NCBI RefSeq assembly: GCF_007858255.1 | Contig: NZ_VFEU01000018.1 | Coordinates: forward strand, 1-64,000 | DNA length: 64,000 nucleotides | Source: Pseudomonas rhodesiae | GTDB lineage: Bacteria > Pseudomonadota > Gammaproteobacteria > Pseudomonadales > Pseudomonadaceae | Reading direction: 5' to 3' | Part shown: piece by piece, positions 1 to 7,687 of the stretch | Layout: each line of letters begins with the position of its first letter | Position numbering within the stretch: the first letter of the stretch is position 1 | Made by a program: the position numbers and the translations under genes | Notes under the pieces: model-generated | Databases searched by the model: none | Seen by the model: only the letters and a program-made list of their open reading frames with translations | What the model was told of the DNA's origin: nothing

Positions 1-1
1 T

Positions 2-97
2 CCGTACGCCTATCTAAAGGATGTTCTCACGCGTCTACCGACGCAGCGGGCGAGTGAAATCGAGCAGCTGCTTCCGCATAAGTGGCAGCCGGTTTAA
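2..97 (+). pseudogene. C-terminal end of IS66-type transposase (runs in from the left edge)
   Basis: The frame opening at the window edge encodes 31 residues ending in a stop at 95-97. Its motifs (YLKDVLTRLP, then LLPHKW near the end) match the C-terminus of the large IS66-family transposase TnpC, as I remember the family. Only the tail is visible, so it cannot be said whether the transposase is intact upstream. No terminal inverted repeat could be identified just downstream. Confidence 0.7.
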
Positions 98-676
98 TCA
101 CGCAAGACGTGTTGCCCGGACGCATACTTTCAGCGCAGGTCAGCTATAAATCATTTGGATCATCTCACCCCGCTCGTTTTCTCACAAAAAAATATATGGG
201 TACTCAGCCAATACTTTCGTCTATTTGACATGTCAATTGACTATCGTGGACAAACACTCCAGCTTTGATCTGGACAATTCAACGCTACACCGGCGAGCTT
301 AGTTACACGGCATCCGAACACGCTTAAAGTTGGCGTTACTCTTATTTAAGCCAATAAATTCAATATGTTATGGTGATCCCTCTCCTATTGGGCCTGTTAC
401 CTAGCTTTTCAGGGCGGACCTCCCAGCGCCCTTGCTACTGGGCACCTTCAGCGAAAGATGGTTCTCCTGCAGCTTAAAAGAACTGATCTGGGCCGCGTAA
501 TGCATGCATGAAGCGACGGGGTAGGAAATCCGAGCGATCGAGTTAGCTATAGTCTTTCCTACGAAATTTGACACCCATTACCATGGTTGACGCCATGCAG
601 GTGTTCACTATCAACGACAGATACAGCCACCTTTACCGAAGCTGTAACGATGGCCTTTTTTCTTCAAAATCCTTTC

Positions 677-695
677 AATTTCAATGATTGAAATT
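677..695. repeat. Perfect 9+1+9 bp palindrome
   Basis: AATTTCAAT and ATTGAAATT flank a single G, giving a perfect dyad in an AT-rich setting. It could be an operator, but no adjacent gene explains it. Confidence 0.5.
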
Positions 696-964
696 TCAAT
701 AACTTCCAATTCCTCCCTCTAACTCGATCCCGCGGGTTTCATGCCCCGTACCACCTCAATACTCCCAGGGGCCCCGCCAGTTTTTGGCACCAGGGCTAGC
801 TTCCGTCGCCGAAAATTCGAATAGCTGCATGCCACTCTGTAACGACTGCGAGACCGTGGGTTGAATAGAGGGTGCGCCTTAATGGCATTTCCCAATTCCC
901 CAGCTACTCTCCAAGCCGCCAGGTGCAGAACGCTTGCCTCGCAGCAGACGTGCGCTGACTTTCT

Positions 965-1088
965 GCGTTACACGCAGGGGCAGCGTTACATCGGATGTAC
1001 GCTAGACCTCTAAACTGTGTAACGGGCCTAAAATCCAATGAAAACAGGCGTTTAGCGATAGGCGTTACACGAGTAACACGCGTTACAC
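965..1088. repeat. Cluster of GCGTTACAC-type motifs in both orientations
   Basis: GCGTTACAC occurs at 965-973, 1062-1070 and 1080-1088, and GCGTTACAT at 983-991. The reverse form GTGTAACG lies at 1017-1024, and a partial GTAACAC is near 1073. Six related sites in 124 bp just upstream of the small ORF at 1214 suggest a protein-binding array (operator or iteron-like). The binding protein is unknown. Confidence 0.45.
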
Positions 1089-1213
1089 CGGTTTTAGAGG
1101 GGCTGTGTAGGTGCTCTCATACTACCGTTCCAAACTGGCCCTCATGACCAGGTGAACGCTGTACCGCTGTTGGTCGGTTAAAAATAAAAATGACGCAGCC
1201 AAGGAGACAGTCA

Positions 1214-1432
1214 ATGCCAAGATTTATCATCAACAAGAACGCCCAGGCGAATGGTGATCATGAAGTCCATGATGCGACCAACGGATGCCGGTTCATGCCT
1301 TCCCTTGAAAACCAGGTCGAAGTTGGCACCTATCCCACTTGTCATGGCGCCGTAGCCGCAGCTAAACAAAAATGGTCGGATAGCCGGATTAACGGCTGCT
1401 ACTACTGTTCCAACCAGTGCCACACCAGCTAA
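1214..1432 (+). CDS. Small Cys/His-rich protein, function unknown
   Basis: A 72-residue protein starting at ATG 1214, chosen because AAGGAG lies nine bases upstream (1200-1205); an in-frame ATG at 1190 lacks such a site. The sequence carries NGDHEVH near residue 14 and four cysteines in the second half, including CYYCSNQC near the C-terminus, a possible metal-binding knuckle. It has no signal peptide or membrane segment. I believe similar small proteins with NGDHEVH and a C-terminal CxxC...C pattern occur in proteobacterial accessory regions, but I know no function. Its position beside transposon debris and the GTTACAC array fits a mobile-element cargo gene. A terminator follows at 1628. Confidence 0.65.
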   Translation: MPRFIINKNAQANGDHEVHDATNGCRFMPSLENQVEVGTYPTCHGAVAAAKQKWSDSRINGCYYCSNQCHTS

Positions 1433-1627
1433 TAACCCAAAATAGATGGCAGCATTGCATAGGGCATTAATGGGCCAGGCGAGCTGGCCGTGTATGCCCA
1501 CATGTATGCCTAACCGAAAACCTGTCTGCTAGCCCCAGCAAATACTGGGACTTCATAGCCCAGTTCAAACGACGCCGGGGCACCATATAGCTATTAGACC
1601 TGTCTCCGACAGTCTACGAAACACCCC

Positions 1628-1655
1628 AAGAAGCCCGCCTAGTGCGGGCTTTCTT
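1628..1655 (+). terminator. Rho-independent terminator
   Basis: The arm AAGAAGCCCGC (1628-1638) pairs with GCGGGCTTTCTT (1644-1655) around a short loop. The A-rich left arm makes it potentially bidirectional. The 1433-1627 stretch before it holds no recognisable gene. Confidence 0.75.
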
Positions 1656-1839
1656 GTTCCTAACGGTTTACCACTGCCCTTCCCCCCGCAAGTCCCCCCT
1701 GTCACACCTTTGAATCACACGCCTTAACGTCCTCATAAACACAACCCCAAGCCCAGCAAAATCCCTCCCCCCACATACAGTCTGGCATCCAACCAGAACA
1801 CTGACATACGATACCCCCCTAACCCCCGGAGACTCACGG

Positions 1840-2616
1840 ATGAGCACCACCACCTCTCAATCGCTCTCCCTCTCATTACGCTCCTACTCTGGTCAGGTCG
1901 AGCTTCACCAGCACGACTTCCATCAAATCGTGCTCCCTCAATCCGGGTCGATGGAGATTGAGGTCGACGGGCGAGGTGGCAAGGTCGATGCGAGTCAGGG
2001 GGTGGTGATTTCTGCTGGGGCTCGGCATACGTTCCTGGCCAATACCCATAACCGTTTCCTGGTGCTGGACGTCTCGACCGAGCGTGGCGAGGCGCAGAAG
2101 GGTAAGGTTGCGTCATTTGACCCACTCAACGACAAGCGCTTTTTTGCGGTCAGGCCCGATATACGGCATTTGCTCGATTATGCCAGTTGCAACGGGCCAC
2201 AGTTGGTCGGGTCGCTCGCGATGGCGGAGTCCTGGAGTCGGTTGTTGTTGTGTTCGTTATTGCAGCCCGAGGTTGCGCGGAGCGATCCCGGTCAGTTCAT
2301 TCTCGCTCGTGCGTTGGCCTACATCGAGAAGCACTTGGGCAGCGCCCTGACGGTGCATGATATTGCGCGTCATGCGGGCACCAGTGAGCGGCGCTTGTAT
2401 GTGCTATTCGCGCAGCACCTGAACACCACGCCGTTCTCGCATATCGCGAACTTGCGCCTGAATCTGGCCATTGACCTGCTGCGCCAAACGTCTATGTCGA
2501 TCATTGATATTGCGCATCGCGCCGGGTACGCCGACCAAAGTGCGTTAACCCATGCCCTGAAGAAAGCCCGCCATCTGACGCCGGCCGTGGTGCGTAAACA
2601 AGGGCGCGCTCTCTGA
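1840..2616 (+). CDS. AraC-family transcriptional regulator
   Basis: A 258-residue protein. The N-terminal 130 residues form a small cupin-like sensor domain (HQHDFHQIVLP near residue 23). The C-terminal ~100 residues hold the two helix-turn-helix units of AraC/XylS regulators, with typical second-helix text (SIIDIAHRAGYADQSALTHALKK) near residues 220-245. GGAG lies about ten bases before ATG 1840. The next gene on the same strand is an EamA exporter 103 bp downstream, so the regulator probably controls that exporter in response to its substrate. The ligand cannot be deduced. Confidence 0.9.
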   Translation: MSTTTSQSLSLSLRSYSGQVELHQHDFHQIVLPQSGSMEIEVDGRGGKVDASQGVVISAGARHTFLANTHNRFLVLDVSTERGEAQKGKVASFDPLNDKRFFAVRPDIRHLLDYASCNGPQLVGSLAMAESWSRLLLCSLLQPEVARSDPGQFILARALAYIEKHLGSALTVHDIARHAGTSERRLYVLFAQHLNTTPFSHIANLRLNLAIDLLRQTSMSIIDIAHRAGYADQSALTHALKKARHLTPAVVRKQGRAL

Positions 2617-2719
2617 AAAAACAGCAGTCCCGAACAATTCTTTGGCGGGCCTGATCAATACTCGCTCTCCCGACCTTTCTATTGTTCCCGCTTGAGGATT
2701 ATCCGCAGACGGGGCTTGC

Positions 2720-3625
2720 ATGAGCACTTCCAACCCATCCATCACCCTTGCCAAGGGCGCAGCCAGTGCGACGCTGATCGGGGTGATTGCCGTATTTTTG
2801 TGGGCGTGCCTGGCGCTTTTGACCACCTTGACCGCCGGCATCCCGGCCTTTCAGTTACTGGCTTTGAGCTTCGCGGTCGCGTTTGTGGCCAGCCTATGCG
2901 TGCTGGGGATGCGTGGCGCAGCAGGGTTCAGCAGTTGGCGTCAGCCCTGGCCTGTGTGGGCCACGGGTTTTGCCGGGATCTTTGTCTATCACGCGTTGTA
3001 TTTCTTTGCGTTGAAGGCCGCGCCTGCGGCTGAAGCCAGCCTGATTGCCTACCTGTGGCCACTGCTGATCGTGCTGCTGTCGAGCTTTGCCACCGGCGAG
3101 TCGCTGCGCAAGCGCCAGCTGCTGGGCGCCTTGCTCGGCCTGGCGGGGACGGCCTTCATCATGCAGCTGCGGGCCCGGAGTGACAGCGCGTCGATGCCGG
3201 TGGTCGGTTACGCCGCAGCCTTTGCGTGTGCCTGGGTCTGGGCGATGTATTCGGTGTTCAACCGGCGGTTCAGCCATGTTCCGAGCAGCATCATCGGGGG
3301 GATCTGCGGGCTGGTGGCAGTGGCCGGCGGGCTCTGCCACCTGGCTTTGGAAACCACGGTGCGGCCTGGGCCGGGCCAGTGGGCCGCAATCATTGCCCTG
3401 GGGCTGGGCCCAGTGGGCCTGGCTTTTTTTGCCTGGGACCACGCGACCAAGCACGCAAACCTATCGATGCTGGGCGCCCTGTCTTATCTGGCGCCGCTGT
3501 TTTCCACGCTGCTGCTGATTGCCGTGGGGCAAAGCGATGCCAAGCCGATCCTGATGATTCCCGCGGTGTTGATCATTACGGGGGCGGTCATCGCCACTTC
3601 ACGCTCACGCACGACCTCAGGGTGA
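2720..3625 (+). CDS. EamA-family (DMT superfamily) metabolite exporter
   Basis: A 301-residue inner-membrane protein made almost entirely of hydrophobic segments, consistent with ten helices in two EamA repeats (about residues 17-145 and 160-295). The motif YLWPLLIVLLS in the first repeat is typical of drug/metabolite transporters, including the YddG-like amino-acid exporters. It follows an AraC regulator in the same direction, a common regulator-exporter pairing. The substrate is unknown; an amino acid or small metabolite is plausible. Confidence 0.85.
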   Translation: MSTSNPSITLAKGAASATLIGVIAVFLWACLALLTTLTAGIPAFQLLALSFAVAFVASLCVLGMRGAAGFSSWRQPWPVWATGFAGIFVYHALYFFALKAAPAAEASLIAYLWPLLIVLLSSFATGESLRKRQLLGALLGLAGTAFIMQLRARSDSASMPVVGYAAAFACAWVWAMYSVFNRRFSHVPSSIIGGICGLVAVAGGLCHLALETTVRPGPGQWAAIIALGLGPVGLAFFAWDHATKHANLSMLGALSYLAPLFSTLLLIAVGQSDAKPILMIPAVLIITGAVIATSRSRTTSG

Positions 3626-3650
3626 TCTCGACGGGTAAGGAGACAGGGAA

Positions 3651-4188
3651 ATGAACTTGATAGCTTCGCAGGGAACCATGAGGATCAAGAGCGACGGGCC
3701 GAGCTTTTCAGTCGCGCCCACGCGGCCCTTACTCAGTCATCTGGGAAAGCCATCGTTGCTGAACAGCCGAACCGGCATCCGCCGTCGCGCCCATGGCGAG
3801 GCACCAGCACGGCATTCAGGTTACCGGCGGGTTCATGCTGGGGTTCGTCAATCCCCCCGGCGGACCTGGGCAAAAGCCTTTTGTAGAGAGCCTGGAGCTG
3901 ATCGACCGCACCATCGACTACGCGGTCAACCTCATGGGCGCCGGCATGGCTTACGCCAACCCGTTTATCGTCACGCCGATTCCCGGGACGTCGATGTGGG
4001 AATACCAGCAGCAGTATGTAGTGCGTCACTACGACAACGGTTGGTCCCATGAAAAAGCCACGATGGCGACCGATCAATGGAGCGCGGAGGACATCGAGAA
4101 AGCACGCATGGAGTTGCTGGTTCGGGCCAACGGCGCTGATCGTGTCCGGGAGATGGTGCGTCGCGGTACTTGGCCTGTGGATGCGTGA
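3651..4188 (+). pseudogene. Remnant of a B12-binding radical-SAM protein (C-terminal part only)
   Basis: The clear part is 3793-4188, an open frame with VTGGFMLGF, MGAGMAYANPF and PIPGTSMWEY. These read as the C-terminal half of a cobalamin-dependent radical-SAM enzyme, where GGFMLGFP-like and PGT motifs follow the SAM-binding barrel. The cobalamin domain and CxxxCxxC cluster are absent. The same frame upstream is closed by a stop at 3760-3762. A good ribosome site (AAGGAG near 3637) and ATG 3651 sit in a different frame, which reads out of phase into this region. This is best read as a truncated, inactive gene. Confidence 0.6.
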
Positions 4189-4295
4189 TTGAAGGCCGCC
4201 GTCTGCGAAGACTATTAGCTTCATACCGACAATCTTGCCCCCACCCCCTCCTCAGTCTGGCTTGGGGAGTCAGGAGTGGGGGCACAGCCCACGCT

Positions 4296-5390
4296 TCAGA
4301 CCCGAGCAGGCGACACAATGATCTTCACATTGTGTTCCTTGTTTTTAACCAGTTCCTCGAAACCCGCCCCCACGATCTGTTCCAGCTGTATGCGCCCCGT
4401 CACCAGCGGCGTGATATCCAGCCGTCCATCGGCAATGAACGCGATCACGTCGGCGAATTCGCCGTTATAGGCCAGCGCGCCCAGTACCTGTTTCTCGGTG
4501 GCCACCAGTTCGAAGAAATTGAATTCGCTGGGTTCTTCGAAGATGCCCACCAGCACGCATTTGCCGGCTTTGCGGATCAGGTCGATGGCGAGTTTGGCGG
4601 TGTGTTTGTTGCCGATGCATTCGAAGCTGACATCCGCGCCGAGCCCGCCGGTGAGGCGGCGTACTTCGGCCAGGGCGTCGCATTGGTTGGGATCGAGTAC
4701 GTGGGTCGCGCCCACTTCCTTGGCTTTGGCCTTACGGGCTCCGGACATTTCCAGGGCGATCACTTGGGCCGCGCCTGCCGCCTTGGCGCACATGATGGTG
4801 CACAGGCCGATGGTGCCGGCGCCGACCACTACAACGTTTTGCCCCAGCAGGCTGCCGGCTTTTTTCACGGCGTGCATGCCCACCGCGAGGGGCTCGATCA
4901 GTGCACCGGCTTCGGCGGGAAAGTTGGCGGGCAGCTTGTACAGCAGGTTGGCGGGTACGTTGACGAGTTCGGCGAAGGCGCCGTTGTTCATCAGCCCGGT
5001 GAACGCCAGGTTTTCACAGATGTTGTACAGGCCGTGGGTGCAGTAGTAGCAGGTGCCGCAATGTTGGCAGGCATCGGCCGCCACCGGTTCGCCGACGCTG
5101 AAGCCTTGCACGCCGGCGCCGAGTTCGACGATTTCGCCACAGAACTCGTGACCGAGGATGCACTGGCCCTTGATGCCGGTCAGTGGGTGCGGCGCATCGA
5201 CCGGGATAAACACCGGCCCGGCCATGTACTCATGCAGATCGGAGCCGCAAATGCCGCACCATTGCACGCGGATCTGCACCCAGCCGGCGGGCGGCGCATC
5301 GGGCAGGGGAACATCTTCGACGCGAATATCGTGACGGCCGTGCCAAACAGCGGCACGCATGCTGCGTTGCGGATTGATCGTTAGGGTCAT
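4296..5390 (-). CDS. Zinc-dependent 2,3-butanediol dehydrogenase-like alcohol dehydrogenase
   Basis: A 364-residue medium-chain dehydrogenase. CGICGSD (Cys45) and GHEFCGE supply the catalytic zinc site. A four-cysteine run (CQHCGTCYYC...C) binds the structural zinc, and GAGTIGL marks the NAD-binding Rossmann fold. Length and the text around residues 55-75 match the (R,R)-2,3-butanediol dehydrogenase branch, which interconverts acetoin and butanediol. The start is ATG 5390, with AGGAG seven bases upstream; an upstream extension to 5486 has no such site. The gene stands alone, and the dehydrogenase subfamily assignment is less certain than the fold. Confidence 0.85.
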   Translation of the reverse strand: MTLTINPQRSMRAAVWHGRHDIRVEDVPLPDAPPAGWVQIRVQWCGICGSDLHEYMAGPVFIPVDAPHPLTGIKGQCILGHEFCGEIVELGAGVQGFSVGEPVAADACQHCGTCYYCTHGLYNICENLAFTGLMNNGAFAELVNVPANLLYKLPANFPAEAGALIEPLAVGMHAVKKAGSLLGQNVVVVGAGTIGLCTIMCAKAAGAAQVIALEMSGARKAKAKEVGATHVLDPNQCDALAEVRRLTGGLGADVSFECIGNKHTAKLAIDLIRKAGKCVLVGIFEEPSEFNFFELVATEKQVLGALAYNGEFADVIAFIADGRLDITPLVTGRIQLEQIVGAGFEELVKNKEHNVKIIVSPARV

Positions 5391-5736
5391 GGCAAGGCTC
5401 CTTGAAACGGCAGTGAGTGACAAACCCCGCGGGGGGTTGCGAGGGCCAGAGCAAGGCCGGTGCCAGCTGCGCGAAAATCCTCGCACAGGCGTTTTTTAGA
5501 GCGATCCGTGGCACAACCCACGCTGGCCGCAATCACCGTCGAATGAGACGCCCTGAATCAGACCTCTGAGAAAGCGCTGAGCGATTGAGACGCTCCGTCT
5601 CAGCGCTGCGTGCCTGTATGACGTTTTGTCGGGCCATCTGTATCTAACGCGCCGCCTTCGGCCGCCCTACTATCGTGCGCATCCCGCCACCCGCGACCGC
5701 GCGCCCACGGCTGGCATTACCTACAGGAGTTACCCC

Positions 5737-6372
5737 ATGCCCGAACTGTCGAGCCTGCTGGCGTTTGGTCTGATTTGCCTCGGGATGGTGCTGACGCCCG
5801 GCCCGAACATGATCTATCTGATCTCCCGCTCGATCTGCCAAGGGCGGGTCGCGGGCTTGATTTCCCTGGGCGGCGTGGCGTTGGGTTTTGTGGTTTATAT
5901 GCTCTGCGCGGCGCTGGGTATTACCGCTCTGCTGATGGCGGTGCCCTTTGCGTATGACGCGCTCAAGCTCGGCGGCGCGTTGTATTTGCTGTACCTGGCC
6001 TGGCAAGCGGTGAAGCCCGGTGGGCGGTCGGCGTTTCAGTTGCGCGATCTGCCTCAGGACGGACCGCGCAGGTTGTTTATGATGGGCTTTGTCACCAACC
6101 TACTGAACCCGAAAGTTGCAGTGATATACCTGTCGTTGCTGCCCCAATTCATCGTGCCCGATGGCCACGGCAGTGTGCTGGCGCAGTCCCTCGTGCTGGG
6201 GTTTACCCAGATCATGATCAGTGTGAGCGTTAACGCGTTGATCGCCCTGTCGGCGGGCTCCATCGCCTCGTTTCTGGCGGCCAAACCGCTATGGCAGTTG
6301 GTACAGCGCTGGTTGATGGGGACGGTGCTGGCAGGGCTGGCCGTGCGCATGGCGCTGGAAGGGCGGCGCTGA
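5737..6372 (+). CDS. LysE/RhtB-family amino-acid exporter
   Basis: A 211-residue inner-membrane protein with about six hydrophobic segments and the LysE-family signature TPGPNMIYLIS near residue 20. Such proteins export basic or neutral amino acids, homoserine or related metabolites. Start ATG 5737 has AGGAG ten bases upstream; a longer frame from 5626 lacks a hydrophobic or conserved extension. It is monocistronic, closed by the hairpin at 6384-6419. The exact substrate cannot be read from the sequence. Confidence 0.88.
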   Translation: MPELSSLLAFGLICLGMVLTPGPNMIYLISRSICQGRVAGLISLGGVALGFVVYMLCAALGITALLMAVPFAYDALKLGGALYLLYLAWQAVKPGGRSAFQLRDLPQDGPRRLFMMGFVTNLLNPKVAVIYLSLLPQFIVPDGHGSVLAQSLVLGFTQIMISVSVNALIALSAGSIASFLAAKPLWQLVQRWLMGTVLAGLAVRMALEGRR

Positions 6373-6383
6373 GGGCACAGCGT

Positions 6384-6419
6384 AAAAAAGCCCCAGGTTG
6401 AGAGACCTGGGGCTTTTTT
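6384..6419. terminator. Bidirectional Rho-independent terminator
   Basis: A-rich AAAAAAGCCCCAGGT pairs with ACCTGGGGCTTTTTT around a short loop. It ends both the LysE gene (plus) and the anti-sigma gene (minus, ending at 6433). Confidence 0.95.
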
Positions 6420-6432
6420 CGTGAGCCTGGTT

Positions 6433-7017
6433 TCAGCGCGGCTGCAGCGCCTCCAATCGCGCCGGCAGATCTTCCTGGGGAAAGCGCTGGTGCAGCGCCA
6501 GCAGTTTTTCATCCGCCGCTCGGGTTTGGCCTGCTGCGCGCAGGTTCACAATTTCCTGCAACCCCTCCTCCAGGCTCGGCAACCCCGGCGGCGCGCGCTT
6601 GCTCAAGGGTTTTGCCGCTGGCGCCTGGGCCAGCGAGCCGGTGATTTCGGCCTGGGCACTCTCGGCCTTGGGTGCGACAGCCATACGCGCCATCGGCGCA
6701 GGGGCGGGTGCCGGCGGTGGAGCTTGGTCGTGGAGCGCGGAGAAGGTCGCGGTGGACACTTCGGGCTGCGGCACCGGCGAGCGCATGACCACGCCGACCA
6801 TGAGCGCGACGCCGGCGACGGTGGCGAACGCCATTTGCCAGCGTGGGCGTTGGCAGGCGTGCAGCCAGCGTTGCCAAAAGCTCGGTTGCGGCACCGGGGC
6901 TTCGCGGCGGGCGGCGTTGAGGATGAAGGCATCGAGAGACGCGGGCGGCTCGCCGGTGCTGTGTTGACGAAAATGCTGGATCAAATCGTCGTCAGGGGTA
7001 TGTCGGGAGTCAGTCAT
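6433..7017 (-). CDS. Probable membrane-anchored anti-sigma factor
   Basis: A 194-residue protein with a cytoplasmic N-terminus of about 60 residues, one hydrophobic segment (roughly residues 62-78) and a Pro/Ala-rich periplasmic part followed by a helical C-terminus. No HxxxCxxC zinc motif is present. Its start overlaps the stop of the sigma factor gene by four bases (ATGA), so the two are translationally coupled. This is the usual arrangement for an ECF sigma factor and its inhibitor. The role is inferred from position and topology, not from a conserved domain. Confidence 0.7.
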   Translation of the reverse strand: MTDSRHTPDDDLIQHFRQHSTGEPPASLDAFILNAARREAPVPQPSFWQRWLHACQRPRWQMAFATVAGVALMVGVVMRSPVPQPEVSTATFSALHDQAPPPAPAPAPMARMAVAPKAESAQAEITGSLAQAPAAKPLSKRAPPGLPSLEEGLQEIVNLRAAGQTRAADEKLLALHQRFPQEDLPARLEALQPR

Positions 7018-7586
7018 ACAGGTACCTCCTCGGCCAGCAGACGACGCAATTTCTGCTGGGCGTAGCGCAAGCGGCTTTTTACGGTTTCCAGCGGGGTCTG
7101 GGTGAGCGCGGCGATTTGCGGTACCTCAAGGTCGCCATGCAAACGCAGCAGGAACACTTCACGCTGGTCTTCGGGCAAGTCTTGCAGGGCCGCGTCGAGG
7201 CGCGCCTGGTCGCGGCTCAGGCTCAATTGCTGCTCAGGGCCTGCGCTGTGGTCGGGCTGGGCGTGCAGGTGCTCGTCGTAGCTGTCGTGCAATGGGTTGT
7301 GGATGCCGTGCTTGCGCCAGTGGTCGATCAAGCGATTGCGGGCAATCTGAAACAGCCATGTGCGAAAGCTCGCCCGGCCTTGTGGCTGACTGGCGCTGCG
7401 GATCAGGCTGAGCCAGGTCTCCTGATAAATTTCCTCGGCCAGTTCGGCCTTGTTGCTCAGGGACACGAGGAAACGATACAGACCTTGGCGATGCCGCGCG
7501 TACAAGACTTCGAACGCAGCGGCATCACCGGTCCGGTAACGGGCCAGCAATGCTTCGTCGCTGGAGGGGTCATCTGGAACAGCCAT
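7014..7586 (-). CDS. ECF-type RNA polymerase sigma factor
   Basis: A 190-residue sigma-70-family protein. Region 2 (about residues 22-90) contains DAAAFEVLYARH and FRTWLFQIARNRLID. Region 4 (about 130-185) contains LPEDQREVFLLR and TVKSRLRYAQQKLR, the helix-turn-helix that reads the -35 element. The long spacer without regions 1 and 3 is typical of ECF factors. Start ATG 7586 is preceded by GGGGGCGA-type purines. It is co-transcribed with the anti-sigma gene; the VWA lipoprotein gene lies just upstream on the same strand and may belong to the same response. Confidence 0.92.
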   Translation of the reverse strand: MAVPDDPSSDEALLARYRTGDAAAFEVLYARHRQGLYRFLVSLSNKAELAEEIYQETWLSLIRSASQPQGRASFRTWLFQIARNRLIDHWRKHGIHNPLHDSYDEHLHAQPDHSAGPEQQLSLSRDQARLDAALQDLPEDQREVFLLRLHGDLEVPQIAALTQTPLETVKSRLRYAQQKLRRLLAEEVPV

Positions 7587-7627
7587 GTAGGGGGCGAACT
7601 CCTTTTGTAAAGTTAACGCGGGTCAAA

Positions 7628-7675
7628 TGTGGGAGTGCGCTTGCTCCCGATCGCGGTCTATCAGTAACAGCTATG
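7628..7675. repeat. REP-like intergenic hairpin
   Basis: GGGAG (7631-7635) and CTCCC (7644-7648) form a short stem followed by CCGATCGC, the common shape of Pseudomonas REP units in the gap between the sigma factor and VWA genes. Confidence 0.6.
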
Positions 7676-7687
7676 TTGTGTTCGAGA

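Larger units (their letters stand above)
98..1198. other. Gene-poor mosaic stretch with no convincing gene
   Basis: About 1.1 kb with no credible coding frame on either strand. GC is lower and patchier than in the flanking core genes, and it sits next to an insertion-sequence tail, so it is probably old mobile-element debris. It contains a perfect 19-bp palindrome at 677-695 and a cluster of GTTACAC-type motifs at 965-1088, listed separately. Confidence 0.6.

Noticed and set aside
1551..1590. Text resembling a tRNA or tmRNA 3' end (TTCAAAC followed by CGGGGCACCA)
   Set aside because: The bases flanking TTCAAAC cannot form a T-stem, and no acceptor or anticodon arms are found upstream, so it is not a tRNA and only a weak att-site candidate.
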